Assembly (NCBI RefSeq): GCF_017876755.1
Contig: NZ_JAGIOO010000001.1
Span: 1,116,001-1,180,000 of the forward strand
Direction of reading: 5' to 3'
From: Crossiella equi
Lineage (GTDB): Bacteria; Actinomycetota; Actinomycetes; Mycobacteriales; Pseudonocardiaceae
DNA length: 64,000 nt
The notes beneath the pieces were generated by a model. It was not told the origin of the DNA and made no database searches. It saw only the letters and a list, made by a program, of their open reading frames with translations. The position numbers and the translations under genes are program-made. Of the stretch, positions 48,135-56,385 are shown piece after piece (the stretch's first letter is position 1; every line of letters starts with the position of its first letter).

Positions 48135-48329
48135 GGCGTACCTGCTCTCTCTGTTCGGGTCGAGGCCCCGGGACGGGCCAGGCCCCACCCTCTCGTCCCC
48201 GCCGCTGAACCGCCATTCGGGGCACCGGGTTGCCTGTAGACGGCGTTTTCCGGACATCGCGGCACCCGGAGTTGAGCCCGGGGACCTCGCCGGGGCATGA
48301 TCCGCAGCCGGTCCCGAGGAGGCTCCACA

Positions 48330-49250
48330 GTGGTCAGTCATCGCCAGCTGGACGTCAACGGCATCAGCATGCACATCGCCGAACTGGGCGAGGGCCCGCT
48401 GGTCCTGCTGCTGCACGGTTTCCCGGAGAGCTGGTACGCCTGGCGCCACCTGTTCACCCCGCTCGCCGAGGCCGGGTACCACGTCGTCGCGCCCGACCAG
48501 CGCGGCTACGGTGCCACCGACGCCCCGGCCGAGGTCGCCGCCTACTCGATCCTGCACCTGGTGGGCGACGTGGTCGGCCTGGTGCACGCACTGGGCCACG
48601 ACAACGCGGTGGTGGTCGGCCACGACTGGGGCGGCCCGGTCGCCTGGCACACCGCCCAGCTGCGGCCGGACCTGGTGCGCGGCGTGGTCGGCGTGTCCAC
48701 CCCACCGGCGGCCCGGGGCCCGGTCCCCACCCTGGCCGCGATGGAGAAGGCCTTCGGCCCGCACTTCTACCAGCTCTACTTCCAGCAGCCGGGCGTCGCC
48801 GACGCCGAGCTGAACGCCGACCACCGCACCAGCCTGCGCAAGGTCCTGGGCGGCCTGGAGTCCCCGCTGTGCGAGCACGGGTTCCTGGCCAGCACCAAGG
48901 ACTTCGACGAGCTGCCCGCGTGGCTGACCGAGGCCGACGTGGACGAGTTCGCCCGCCAGTACGCGCGCAACGGCTTCACCGGCCCGCTCAACTGGTACCG
49001 CAACATGAACCGCAACTGGGAGCTGACCGCCGCCTGGCAGGGCGCCCTGATCAACCCGCCCGCGCTGTACATCACCGGCGAGGCCGACCCGGTGCGCGGC
49101 TTCTACCCGCCCGGCTTCATCGACCGCCTGCCCGCCCTGGTGCCGAACCTGCGCGAGGTGGTGGACCTGCCCGGTACCGGGCACTGGATCCCGCAGGAGC
49201 GCCCGGCCGAGGTGGCGCAGGCGCTGCTGGGGTTCCTCGGCGGGCTCTGA
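48330..49250 (+). CDS. Epoxide hydrolase-like alpha/beta hydrolase
   Basis: A 306-residue alpha/beta hydrolase. It has the oxyanion motif HGFPES (29-34), the DQRGYGATDAP loop and the nucleophile elbow VVGHDWGG with Asp99, as in epoxide hydrolases and haloalkane dehalogenases; the cap contains NWYRNMNRNW, with the Tyr that activates epoxides, and the catalytic His lies in LPGTGHWIPQE. GTG 48330 has GAGGAGG seven bases upstream. It would open epoxides to diols in the cytoplasm. It may serve the same substrates as the monooxygenase operon just downstream. Confidence 0.9.
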   Translation: MVSHRQLDVNGISMHIAELGEGPLVLLLHGFPESWYAWRHLFTPLAEAGYHVVAPDQRGYGATDAPAEVAAYSILHLVGDVVGLVHALGHDNAVVVGHDWGGPVAWHTAQLRPDLVRGVVGVSTPPAARGPVPTLAAMEKAFGPHFYQLYFQQPGVADAELNADHRTSLRKVLGGLESPLCEHGFLASTKDFDELPAWLTEADVDEFARQYARNGFTGPLNWYRNMNRNWELTAAWQGALINPPALYITGEADPVRGFYPPGFIDRLPALVPNLREVVDLPGTGHWIPQERPAEVAQALLGFLGGL

Positions 49251-49264
49251 GCGGCCGCCCGGCC

Positions 49265-49897
49265 CTACCGGGCGGCGATACCGTCGTACATCACCCGCCG
49301 CACCGCCTCGCTCAGCTCGCGCTGGTGGGCGGGGCTGGGGTTGCGGATCGTGGACAGCGCCGAGGCGAAGATCATGCCCGTGATGGCCCGCCCGGAGTTG
49401 TCCACGTCCAGGTCGGCGCGCAGGTAGCCCTGGTCCACGCCGTGGCGCAGGTAGGCGGCGGTCAGGGCGGAGGCCAGTTCGACGAAGTCGAGCACCCGGT
49501 CGGCCATGGCCTTGTCGATGCCCGCGGCCTCGAAGAGCAGGAACCTGGGCACCCGGGGGTCCTCCAGGCAGATGCGGGCCAGGGCCTCGCCGATGCGGGC
49601 GGACTGCTCGCGGTAGGCGGCCAGGGTGGAGACCGCGTCCGGGGCGTTCTCGTCGACCAGGGCGGCCTTGATGCGGTTGATGAGGTCGTCGATGACGTGG
49701 TCGACGATGTCCCGCTTGTTCTGGAAGTAGCGGTAGAACGTGCCGTGCCCGATGCCGAGGCGCGTGGCGATGTCGGCGATCCCGGTGGCGTGGTAGCCCT
49801 GCTCGGCGAAGCAGTCGAAGGCCGCGTCGATGATCTCGCGGCGCAGCTCCTGCTTCTTCCGCTCGGCCCGGTTGAGCGGCGTGGCGCTGGACGTCAT
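49265..49897 (-). CDS. TetR-family regulator of the monooxygenase operon
   Basis: A 210-residue regulator: DNA-binding domain REIIDAAFDCFAEQGYHATG then IADIATRLGIGHGTFYRYFQ, followed by a helical ligand domain. Start ATG 49897. It is divergent from the flavin monooxygenase gene, with a strong inverted repeat between the two, so it most likely represses that operon and responds to its substrate. It converges on the epoxide hydrolase gene. Confidence 0.92.
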   Translation of the reverse strand: MTSSATPLNRAERKKQELRREIIDAAFDCFAEQGYHATGIADIATRLGIGHGTFYRYFQNKRDIVDHVIDDLINRIKAALVDENAPDAVSTLAAYREQSARIGEALARICLEDPRVPRFLLFEAAGIDKAMADRVLDFVELASALTAAYLRHGVDQGYLRADLDVDNSGRAITGMIFASALSTIRNPSPAHQRELSEAVRRVMYDGIAAR

Positions 49898-49925
49898 GGG
49901 GGTGAGTCTATTGTCGCGTGGTCAA

Positions 49926-49960
49926 GAATGACATATCGTTCCGGCAGTGACATGCCATTC
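49926..49960. promoter_or_regulatory. TetR operator candidate
   Basis: GAATGACATATC (49926-49937) and its inverse GACATGCCATTC (49949-49960) face each other across 11 bp, agreeing at 10 of 12 positions (GAATGRCATRTC). It covers the middle of the 81-bp divergent intergenic region. Confidence 0.7.
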
Positions 49961-49978
49961 CGTTACGGAGGGTCACGG

Positions 49979-51454
49979 ATGAGCGCTCAGTACGACGCGG
50001 TGATCGTGGGTGCGGGTTTTGGCGGCATGGGTGCCGCGATCCAGCTGCGGCGGCTCGGCTACCACCGGCTGCTGATCGTGGACCGCGAGGACGGCCTGGG
50101 CGGGACCTGGCACGTCAACCGCTACCCCGGGCTCGCGGTGGACATCCCGTCCTCGGTCTACTCCTACTCCTTCGAGCCCAACCCGCACTGGTCGCGCCTG
50201 TTCGCACCCGGCGCCGAGCTCAAGGCCTACGCCGAGCACGTCGCCGACAAGTACGGGCTGCGCGAGCGCATGCGGTTCGGCACCGCGGTGACCGGCGCCC
50301 GCTGGGACGAGTCGTTGTGGCGGGTGAGCCTGGCCGGCGGCGAGGAGGTCACCTCGACCTACCTGGTCGCGGCCACGGGTTTCCTCTCACAGCCGAAGAT
50401 GCCGGATATCGACGGCATCGACTCGTTCCAGGGCAAGGTCATCCACACCACGGCCTGGGACTACTCCTACGACCTGACCGGCAAGCGCGCGGCGGTGATC
50501 GGCACCGGCGCCACCGCCGTGCAGCTGATCCCGGAGGTGGCCAAGGTCGCCAGCGAGCTGACCGTCTACCAGCGCACCCCGATCTGGGTCAGCGCGAAGC
50601 CGGACTACCGCATCCCGCCGTTCGTGCGCCGCCTGTTCGCGGCCGCCCCCTGGGCCCAGCGCGCCACCCGCGCGATCGGCAGCGCCCTGCTGGAGCTGCT
50701 GATGATCACCGGCGTGGTGCACTACCGCCGCCTGGGCGCGGTCAACCGCATCGCCGAACGCACCTGCCGCCGCCACCTGCACCGCCAGGTCCGCGACCCG
50801 GAGCTGCGCCGCAAGCTGACCCCCGGCTACTCCTTCGGCTGCAAACGACCCACCTTCTCCAACGACTACTTCCCCACCTTCACCCGCCCACACGTGCACC
50901 TGGAGACCACCCCGATCGCCCGCGTGGACGAGCGGGGCCTGGTCACCGAGGACGGCCGCCGCACCGACATCGACGTCCTGCTGCTGGCCACCGGCTTCAA
51001 CCTGTGGGAGACGAACTTCCCGGCCATCGAGATCCTCGGCCGGGACGGCAAGGACCTGGGCAAGTTCTGGCGGGCCAACCGCTTCCAGGCCTACGAGGGG
51101 GTCACGGTCCCGGGCTTCCCGAACTTCATCTCGATGAACAGCCCGTACTCCTACAACGGCCTGTCCTACTTCACCACGGTCGAGTGCCAGATGAAGCACA
51201 TCGAACGGCTCTTCACGTCCATGCGCAGCCGTAAAGCAGAGATCTTCGAGATCTCCGAACGCGCCAACGACGAGTTCCTGGCCCGCATGACCGACAAGGT
51301 CGGCGACACGGTGTTCGGCCTGGGCCAGTGCTCAACGGCCAACAGCTACTACTTCAACCAGCACGGCGAGGCGGTCCTGCTGCGGCCGACCTCGACCTCC
51401 AACGCGCGCCGCGAGGCCGTCCGCTTCCCGGTGAACGACTACCACTATGCGTAG
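49979..51454 (+). CDS. Baeyer-Villiger-type flavin monooxygenase
   Basis: A 491-residue FAD/NADPH monooxygenase: FAD motif GAGFGGMG at 11-18, GGTWHVNRYPGLAVDIPSS, the class B fingerprint FQGKVIHTTAWDY at 150-162 (FxGxxxHTxxWD), NADPH motif GTGATAVQLIPEV, and a C-terminal FINMNSPYSYN-like segment (ISMNSPYSYNG). It inserts oxygen next to ketones to form esters, or hydroxylates. ATG 49979 has GGAGGG six bases upstream. First gene of a coupled operon with a patatin-like hydrolase and an SDR, a set suited to alcohol-to-ketone-to-ester-to-acid conversion. Confidence 0.92.
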   Translation: MSAQYDAVIVGAGFGGMGAAIQLRRLGYHRLLIVDREDGLGGTWHVNRYPGLAVDIPSSVYSYSFEPNPHWSRLFAPGAELKAYAEHVADKYGLRERMRFGTAVTGARWDESLWRVSLAGGEEVTSTYLVAATGFLSQPKMPDIDGIDSFQGKVIHTTAWDYSYDLTGKRAAVIGTGATAVQLIPEVAKVASELTVYQRTPIWVSAKPDYRIPPFVRRLFAAAPWAQRATRAIGSALLELLMITGVVHYRRLGAVNRIAERTCRRHLHRQVRDPELRRKLTPGYSFGCKRPTFSNDYFPTFTRPHVHLETTPIARVDERGLVTEDGRRTDIDVLLLATGFNLWETNFPAIEILGRDGKDLGKFWRANRFQAYEGVTVPGFPNFISMNSPYSYNGLSYFTTVECQMKHIERLFTSMRSRKAEIFEISERANDEFLARMTDKVGDTVFGLGQCSTANSYYFNQHGEAVLLRPTSTSNARREAVRFPVNDYHYA

Positions 51455-52322
51455 GGCCCTGGCACTGGGGTGCGGGGGCACGCTCGGGTTCGCCTGGTCG
51501 GTGGGCGCGCTGCGGGCGGTGGAGCGGGACCTGGGCTGGGACGCGCGCACGGCGGAGATCGTCGTGGGCACCTCGGCCGGGGCGGAGCTGGCGGTGCTGC
51601 TCGGCTCGGGGTACTCGGTGGCGGATGTGCTTGCCGCGCTTGAGGGTTCCCCCTCCGACCAGCTCCTGGCGGACCACCTGACCCGCTCCCCCGCACGGTT
51701 TCCCCCGCTCCCCGGCCTCGGCTGGCCCGCCGCCGGGCTGACGGCCCGGGCACTGCGCGGGCGAGTCGACGTGACCGCGGGCCTGGCCGGGTTGCTGCCC
51801 CGCGGCCGGGGCAACGCCACCTGGCTGCGTGACCTCGGGGAACGCCTGGCCACCCCCGAGGGCTGGGTCAGGCACCCGGCCACCTGGCTGGTCGCCGCGC
51901 ACGCCCGCACCGGCCACCGCGTCGCCTTCGGCTCCCCCGGCGCGCCCCGCCTCCCCCTGGGCGAGGCCCTGGCCGCGTCCTGGGCCGTGCCCGGCTGGTT
52001 CCCGCCCGTGCGCGGCTACCTGGACGGCGGCACGATCTCCTCCGTCTCCGCCGACCTCCTCCTGGACCGCGGTGTCGACGAGGTGGTCGTCATCGCCCCG
52101 ATGACCAGCCAGACCCCGGCACCCGCGACCGGCGCGGCCCGCCTCGAACGCGTGCTGCGCCGCCGCATGACCCGGGGCCTGGACCGCGAGGTCGCCCGGC
52201 TGTGGGCGGCGGGTATCCGGGTGCGGCGGGTCGAGCCCACCCCGGCCGACCTGGCCGCGATGGGGCCCAACTTCATGGACGTGCGCAGGCGTGCGGCAAC
52301 GACGAGGAGGGTCCGGGCATGA
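51447..52322 (+). CDS. Patatin-like phospholipase/esterase
   Basis: A 291-residue patatin-fold hydrolase: oxyanion stretch ALGCGGTLGFAW, nucleophile GTSAG (Ser43), and the dyad Asp in GYLDGGTISS near 193. The ATG overlaps the monooxygenase stop by eight bases (ATGCGTAG), showing tight coupling. In this operon it could cleave the ester made by the monooxygenase, or a lipid. No signal peptide. Confidence 0.9.
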   Translation: MRRALALGCGGTLGFAWSVGALRAVERDLGWDARTAEIVVGTSAGAELAVLLGSGYSVADVLAALEGSPSDQLLADHLTRSPARFPPLPGLGWPAAGLTARALRGRVDVTAGLAGLLPRGRGNATWLRDLGERLATPEGWVRHPATWLVAAHARTGHRVAFGSPGAPRLPLGEALAASWAVPGWFPPVRGYLDGGTISSVSADLLLDRGVDEVVVIAPMTSQTPAPATGAARLERVLRRRMTRGLDREVARLWAAGIRVRRVEPTPADLAAMGPNFMDVRRRAATTRRVRA

Positions 52323-53137
52323 GCCGCTACCCCAGGATCGACCTGCACGGCGCGACCGTCGCCATCACCGGCGCCGCGCAGGGCATCGGGCGGGCCACCG
52401 CACTGGCCTTCGCCGAACGTGGCGCGCGGGTCGCCATCGGTGACCTCGACCTGGACCTCGCCCGGGAAACCGCTTCCCGGACCGGTGGCACCGCGCACCT
52501 GCTCGACGTGCGCGACCCCGGGTCCTTCCGCGCCTTCCTGGACGCCGCGGGCGAGGTGTCCGTGCTGGTCAACAACGCGGGCCTGATGCCCAACGGCGGT
52601 TTCCTCGACCTGGACGAGGCGACGAACCGCCTGACGATCGAGGTCAACCTGTTCGGCGTGCTGCACGGCCTGCGCCTGGCCCTGCCCGGCATGCTGGCGC
52701 GCGGCCGGGGGCACGTCGTCAACGTCGCCTCCCTGGCCGGGAAGTTCCCCGTACCGGGCCTGGCGGTCTACAACGCCAGCAAGTTCGGCGCCGTCGGCCT
52801 CAGCGCCGCGGTACGCCGGGAGTACGCGCGCCACGGCGTCAGCATCAGCACGGTGCTGCCCTCGGCCGTGGACACCGCACTGTCCTCCGGCCTGGACATG
52901 CGCCCGATCCCCAAGGTCAAACCCGAGGCCATCGCCAAGGCCGTGGTCGGCTCGGTGCGCACCCGGCGGGCGGAGATCGCGGTGCCCCGGTACGTCGGCG
53001 CGCTGGCGAACCTGGCCGCACTCACCCCGGAGCCGGTCCTGAATGCCGTGCGATCCCTCGTCCGCGACGACCGGGCACTCCGGCCGGACGTGCCCGAGCG
53101 CGCCGAATACCGGGCCCGCCTGGACAATTCCCGGTAA
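52319..53137 (+). CDS. SDR-family oxidoreductase
   Basis: A 272-residue classical short-chain dehydrogenase: VAITGAAQGIGRATALAF, VLVNNAGLMPNG, NVASLAGKFPVPGLAVYNAS with the catalytic Ser, Tyr and YNASK lysine. ATG overlaps the patatin stop as ATGA. Third gene of the monooxygenase operon; an alcohol dehydrogenase that makes the ketone substrate is the simplest role. The C-terminal 60 residues form an additional helical tail (YVGALANLAALTPEPVLNAV). Confidence 0.9.
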   Translation: MSRYPRIDLHGATVAITGAAQGIGRATALAFAERGARVAIGDLDLDLARETASRTGGTAHLLDVRDPGSFRAFLDAAGEVSVLVNNAGLMPNGGFLDLDEATNRLTIEVNLFGVLHGLRLALPGMLARGRGHVVNVASLAGKFPVPGLAVYNASKFGAVGLSAAVRREYARHGVSISTVLPSAVDTALSSGLDMRPIPKVKPEAIAKAVVGSVRTRRAEIAVPRYVGALANLAALTPEPVLNAVRSLVRDDRALRPDVPERAEYRARLDNSR

Positions 53138-53181
53138 GCCACTGGCCACAAGGGGCCGCGCCCACCGGATAGGGTGACCGA

Positions 53182-53727
53182 ATGCGGACCACCCCGGCAG
53201 TGCTCCTGAGCGTCCTGGCACTCGGGCTCACCGCGTGCTCCAGTGGCAAGCTGGCCGAGGCCGAGCTGGTCGCACCCACCGGCTTCGGCGACCAGCCGGT
53301 CGGGGTCACCTACAACTCCTCCTGGGCCCCGGTCGGTGCGACCATGGCGGTCAGCTCCGTGCGCGCCGAGGAGAAGACCACGGTCACGCTCACCGTCCAG
53401 GGCCTGCGCCCCGACACCAAGTACGGCGCGCACGTGCACACCGTCAAGTGCGGCGCGAAGCCGTTCGACACCGGCCCGCACTACCAGGACCGCAAGGACC
53501 CGGTCACGCCGTCCCTGGACCCCCGGTACGCCAACCCGCAGAACGAGATCTGGTGGGACTTCGTCACCGACGGCTCCGGCAACGCCGCCCCGAAGTCGGA
53601 GGTGGTGTGGGAGTTCCGCGAGGGTGAGGCCAACTCCGTCGTGCTGCACCCCAACCACACCAACACCGCGCACGGCAAGGCGGGCACCGCGGGCGACCGC
53701 GTCGCCTGCCTCATCGCGGCTTTCTGA
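53182..53727 (+). CDS. Cu/Zn superoxide dismutase-like lipoprotein, second copy
   Basis: A 181-residue lipoprotein with lipobox GLTAC (Cys19) and a SodC-like barrel nearly collinear with the 47526-48134 product: GDQPVGVTYN, YGAHVHTVKCGA, DTGPHYQDRKDPVTPSLDPR, NSVVLHPNHTN, GTAGDRVAC. It lacks the Ser/Thr linker of the first copy. Copper-ligand histidines are kept. ATG 53182, 45 bp after the SDR, no strong ribosome site. Its end overlaps the converging TetR gene by 17 bp. Confidence 0.85.
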   Translation: MRTTPAVLLSVLALGLTACSSGKLAEAELVAPTGFGDQPVGVTYNSSWAPVGATMAVSSVRAEEKTTVTLTVQGLRPDTKYGAHVHTVKCGAKPFDTGPHYQDRKDPVTPSLDPRYANPQNEIWWDFVTDGSGNAAPKSEVVWEFREGEANSVVLHPNHTNTAHGKAGTAGDRVACLIAAF

Positions 53728-54451
53728 CGCCGGAGGGCGACTCGTCCCCGGCGCTGATCCGGGTGAGCAGCTCGGTGAGGATCAGCGTCTCCCCCGGGGT
53801 CAGGTCGGTGGCGGCGCCCACGAGCGCGCGCAGCGCGGCGGCGTGCACGGCCGCCGCCTCAGCCGGGGTGCTGGACGCGTCGGGCCCGGTGGCCTCCTCG
53901 ACGGTGATGGCACGCAGCACCGCTTCCCGGACCCGCTCGGACAGGCCGCTCGGCCGGTCGGCCTTCGCGGAGAGCAGGGTGATCACGACACCGACGCCAG
54001 CTGAGTGGATCATCGCGGCGGCGGTCTCCACGTCGATGCGCAGCCTGCCCGCGCGGGCCACGGCCTCCACCAGGCCGTGCAGGATCGCGGCCGCCTCGCC
54101 GACCTCCGCGATCTGCTGGTCGGCGTCCGGCTCGCCGTACATGAGCAGGTACAGGGCGGGGTTCCGCAGGCCGAACTCGATGTGCAGGTCCCAGCCGTCG
54201 CGCAGGTCGTCCACCGGGTCGGGGCGGCGGACCCGGCTGGACTTGGAGGCCAGGTAGCGGCGGAAGCCCTCCCGGGCCGCTTCGGCGAGCAGGCCGGACA
54301 TGTCCCCGAACTGCCGGTAGATGGTCTGCGGCTGCACATCCGCGGCGGCGCTCACCGCGCGCGTGGACACGGCCGCCCGGCCGCCGGTGGCCAGGAGCTC
54401 GCTGGTGGCGCGCAGGATCCGCGCGCGGGGACTGGTGTCGGCGTCGCTCAC
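53711..54451 (-). CDS. TetR-family transcription regulator
   Basis: A 246-residue regulator. The DNA-binding domain is RILRATSELLATGGRAAVST then AVSAAADVQPQTIYRQFGDM, followed by a ligand domain with the WDLHIEFGLRNPALYLLMYG helix common in this subgroup. The start is GTG 54451. It is divergent from an NmrA-SDR gene pair with inverted 14-bp repeats between them, which it presumably represses. Confidence 0.92.
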   Translation of the reverse strand: MSDADTSPRARILRATSELLATGGRAAVSTRAVSAAADVQPQTIYRQFGDMSGLLAEAAREGFRRYLASKSSRVRRPDPVDDLRDGWDLHIEFGLRNPALYLLMYGEPDADQQIAEVGEAAAILHGLVEAVARAGRLRIDVETAAAMIHSAGVGVVITLLSAKADRPSGLSERVREAVLRAITVEEATGPDASSTPAEAAAVHAAALRALVGAATDLTPGETLILTELLTRISAGDESPSGVRKPR

Positions 54452-54524
54452 GGAACGATGGTAACAGTCTCGCGTGATCGGTGTTGTGTTTCCAGTGATG
54501 CCGTGTTTTAGTTACCACCGTTCC
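54452..54524. promoter_or_regulatory. Paired TetR half-sites
   Basis: GGAACGATGGTAAC (54452-54465) and the inverse GTTACCACCGTTCC (54511-54524) match at 13 of 14 positions, 45 bp apart. The left copy abuts the TetR start codon; the right copy lies 38 bp before the NmrA-like start. Confidence 0.65.
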
Positions 54525-54561
54525 GCAGGGAGGCGCCCCGCGGAGAACGGAGACCCGAACC

Positions 54562-55401
54562 ATGAGAATCCTCGTCACCGGAGCCACCGGGACCGTCGGC
54601 GGAGCCGTTGCCCGGCAGCTGGCCGGGACCGGGCACGAGGTGGTCGTCCTCGTCCGCGACCCGGCGGCCTTCGACGTCCTCGACGGCGTGCGGGTGGTGC
54701 GCGGCGACCTGACCGCGGCCGAGGACGTGCGGCAGGCCCTGGCGGGCGTCGACCGCGCGTTCCTCAACATGGCCGACGACAACGGGGCGACCTTCGCCGA
54801 GGTCGCCGGACAGGTCGGCCTGGAGCACGTGGTCCTGCTCTCGTCCTTCACCGTCACCGCGGAGCTGCCGCTCGGCGATGCCAACATCATCAGCGCGCGG
54901 CACCGCGCCGGTGAGCAGGCCCTGGCCGCCGCGGGTGTGCCCGCGACGTTCCTGCGGGCAAGCGGCTTCGACTACAACTTCCTGATGTGGGCCGGAGAGG
55001 TCGGCTCCGGCCTCGTCCGGGCGCCGTGGCTGGACGTGCGGCTGCCCGTGGTCGACCCGGAGGACATCGCGGCGGCGGCCGTGGCCGTGCTCGTCGCGGA
55101 CCGCCCGGCAGGCGGCGCGTACTCCATCACCGGACCGGAGCTGCTGTCGGTGGCCGACCAGACCGCCATCGCCGGTCAGGTCCTCGGCCTGGACCTGCGG
55201 GCCGAACAGCTCGACCTGGCTGTGGCCAAGGCCAAGGCCTTTCCCGAGGGCACACCGGACCTCGTCGTCGACTCGGTGTTCGGCACGTTCAGTCCACAGG
55301 CGGCCGGTCTGCCCGTCTCCGACGACGTGCGGGCCCTCACCGGGCGCCCGGCGCGTTCCTTCGCACAGTGGGTCGAGCGCAACCGCGGCGTGTTCGCATG
55401 A
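54562..55401 (+). CDS. NmrA-like NAD(P)-binding protein
   Basis: A 279-residue atypical SDR of the NmrA/YtfG type: ILVTGATGTVGGAVARQLAG, VVVLVRDPAA, and a substrate-side loop LLSSFTVTAELPLGDANIIS without a YxxxK catalytic pair. Such proteins are NAD(P)H-dependent quinone or azo reductases or redox sensors. ATG 54562 with a GGAG box ten bases upstream. Its stop overlaps the next gene as ATGA. Likely under control of the divergent TetR regulator. Confidence 0.9.
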   Translation: MRILVTGATGTVGGAVARQLAGTGHEVVVLVRDPAAFDVLDGVRVVRGDLTAAEDVRQALAGVDRAFLNMADDNGATFAEVAGQVGLEHVVLLSSFTVTAELPLGDANIISARHRAGEQALAAAGVPATFLRASGFDYNFLMWAGEVGSGLVRAPWLDVRLPVVDPEDIAAAAVAVLVADRPAGGAYSITGPELLSVADQTAIAGQVLGLDLRAEQLDLAVAKAKAFPEGTPDLVVDSVFGTFSPQAAGLPVSDDVRALTGRPARSFAQWVERNRGVFA

Positions 55402-56294
55402 GCGGGCAGCGGGTTCTCATCACCGGTGCGGCCACGGGGATCGGCGCGCTGGCCGCGGTGTCGCTGGCCCGGGCCGGGCACACGGTGTTCGCCAGCATGC
55501 GCGACCCCGACGGCCGCAACGCCGCCGCGGCGCGCGAGCTGCGGGACCGCACCGCCGACGCGGCCAGCCCGGTCCGGATCATCGAACTCGATGTGCTGTA
55601 CCAGGAATCAGCCAACCGCGCGGCCACGACGATGGTCGAGCTGGTCGGCGGCATCGACGTGGTCGTGCACAACGCGGCCCACCTGCTGTTCGGGATCACC
55701 GAGGCCTTCAGCGCCGAGGAGGTCCTGCGCGCCTACGACGTCAACACCGTCGGCGCCCTGCGGGTGAACCGGGCGGTGCTGCCCCACATGCGGGCGGCGG
55801 GGTCGGGGCTGCTGCTGTGGAACGGGTCCGGTGTCACCCGCGCGATCCCGCCGTTCCTCGGCCCCTACAGCGCGGCCAAGGCCGCCTTCGACGCCTTCGC
55901 CGAGTCGGTGGCCTGGGAGGTGGCGGTCTACGGGATCGAGACCACGATCCTGATGCCCGGGGTGTTCACCCAGGGCACCGCCCACTTCGCCAAGGCCGCG
56001 GTGCCCGCCGACCGGGCACGCACCGCCGAGTACGACCGGGTCGCCCCCTACCTGGCCAGCAGCGCGGAGGACACCGAACGGCTCATGGTGGACGGGGTCA
56101 GCGCGGACCCGCAGATCGTGGCCGACGAGATCGTGCGCCTGGTCGGGCTGCCCCGGGGAAGCCGCCCGAGGCGGGCCGTGGCCGACGGCTCCGACTACGG
56201 CGCCGAGATCGTCAACGGCGCCGCCGAGGAGCTGCGGTTGCGGCTGGCGCGCCGGATGGGCATCACCGAGCTGGCCCGGCTCGCCGTGGACTGA
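55398..56294 (+). CDS. SDR-family oxidoreductase coupled to NmrA-like gene
   Basis: A 298-residue classical SDR: VLITGAATGIGALAAVSLAR, VVVHNAAHLLFG, LLWNGSGVTRAIPPFLGPYS followed by AAK (catalytic Ser, Tyr, Lys). Start ATG 55398 overlaps the NmrA stop. The conserved NNAG is HNAA here, an accepted variant. The two gene products may act on the same electrophile sensed by the TetR protein. Confidence 0.9.
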   Translation: MSGQRVLITGAATGIGALAAVSLARAGHTVFASMRDPDGRNAAAARELRDRTADAASPVRIIELDVLYQESANRAATTMVELVGGIDVVVHNAAHLLFGITEAFSAEEVLRAYDVNTVGALRVNRAVLPHMRAAGSGLLLWNGSGVTRAIPPFLGPYSAAKAAFDAFAESVAWEVAVYGIETTILMPGVFTQGTAHFAKAAVPADRARTAEYDRVAPYLASSAEDTERLMVDGVSADPQIVADEIVRLVGLPRGSRPRRAVADGSDYGAEIVNGAAEELRLRLARRMGITELARLAVD

Positions 56295-56385
56295 CACCAA
56301 GCCCTTGAGCGTGCCCCGACGGCATGGTTTCTCCTGGACCGGTCAGCGGAGCTCGACCGGGCTCCGCGGAACAAACGGGGGCGAG

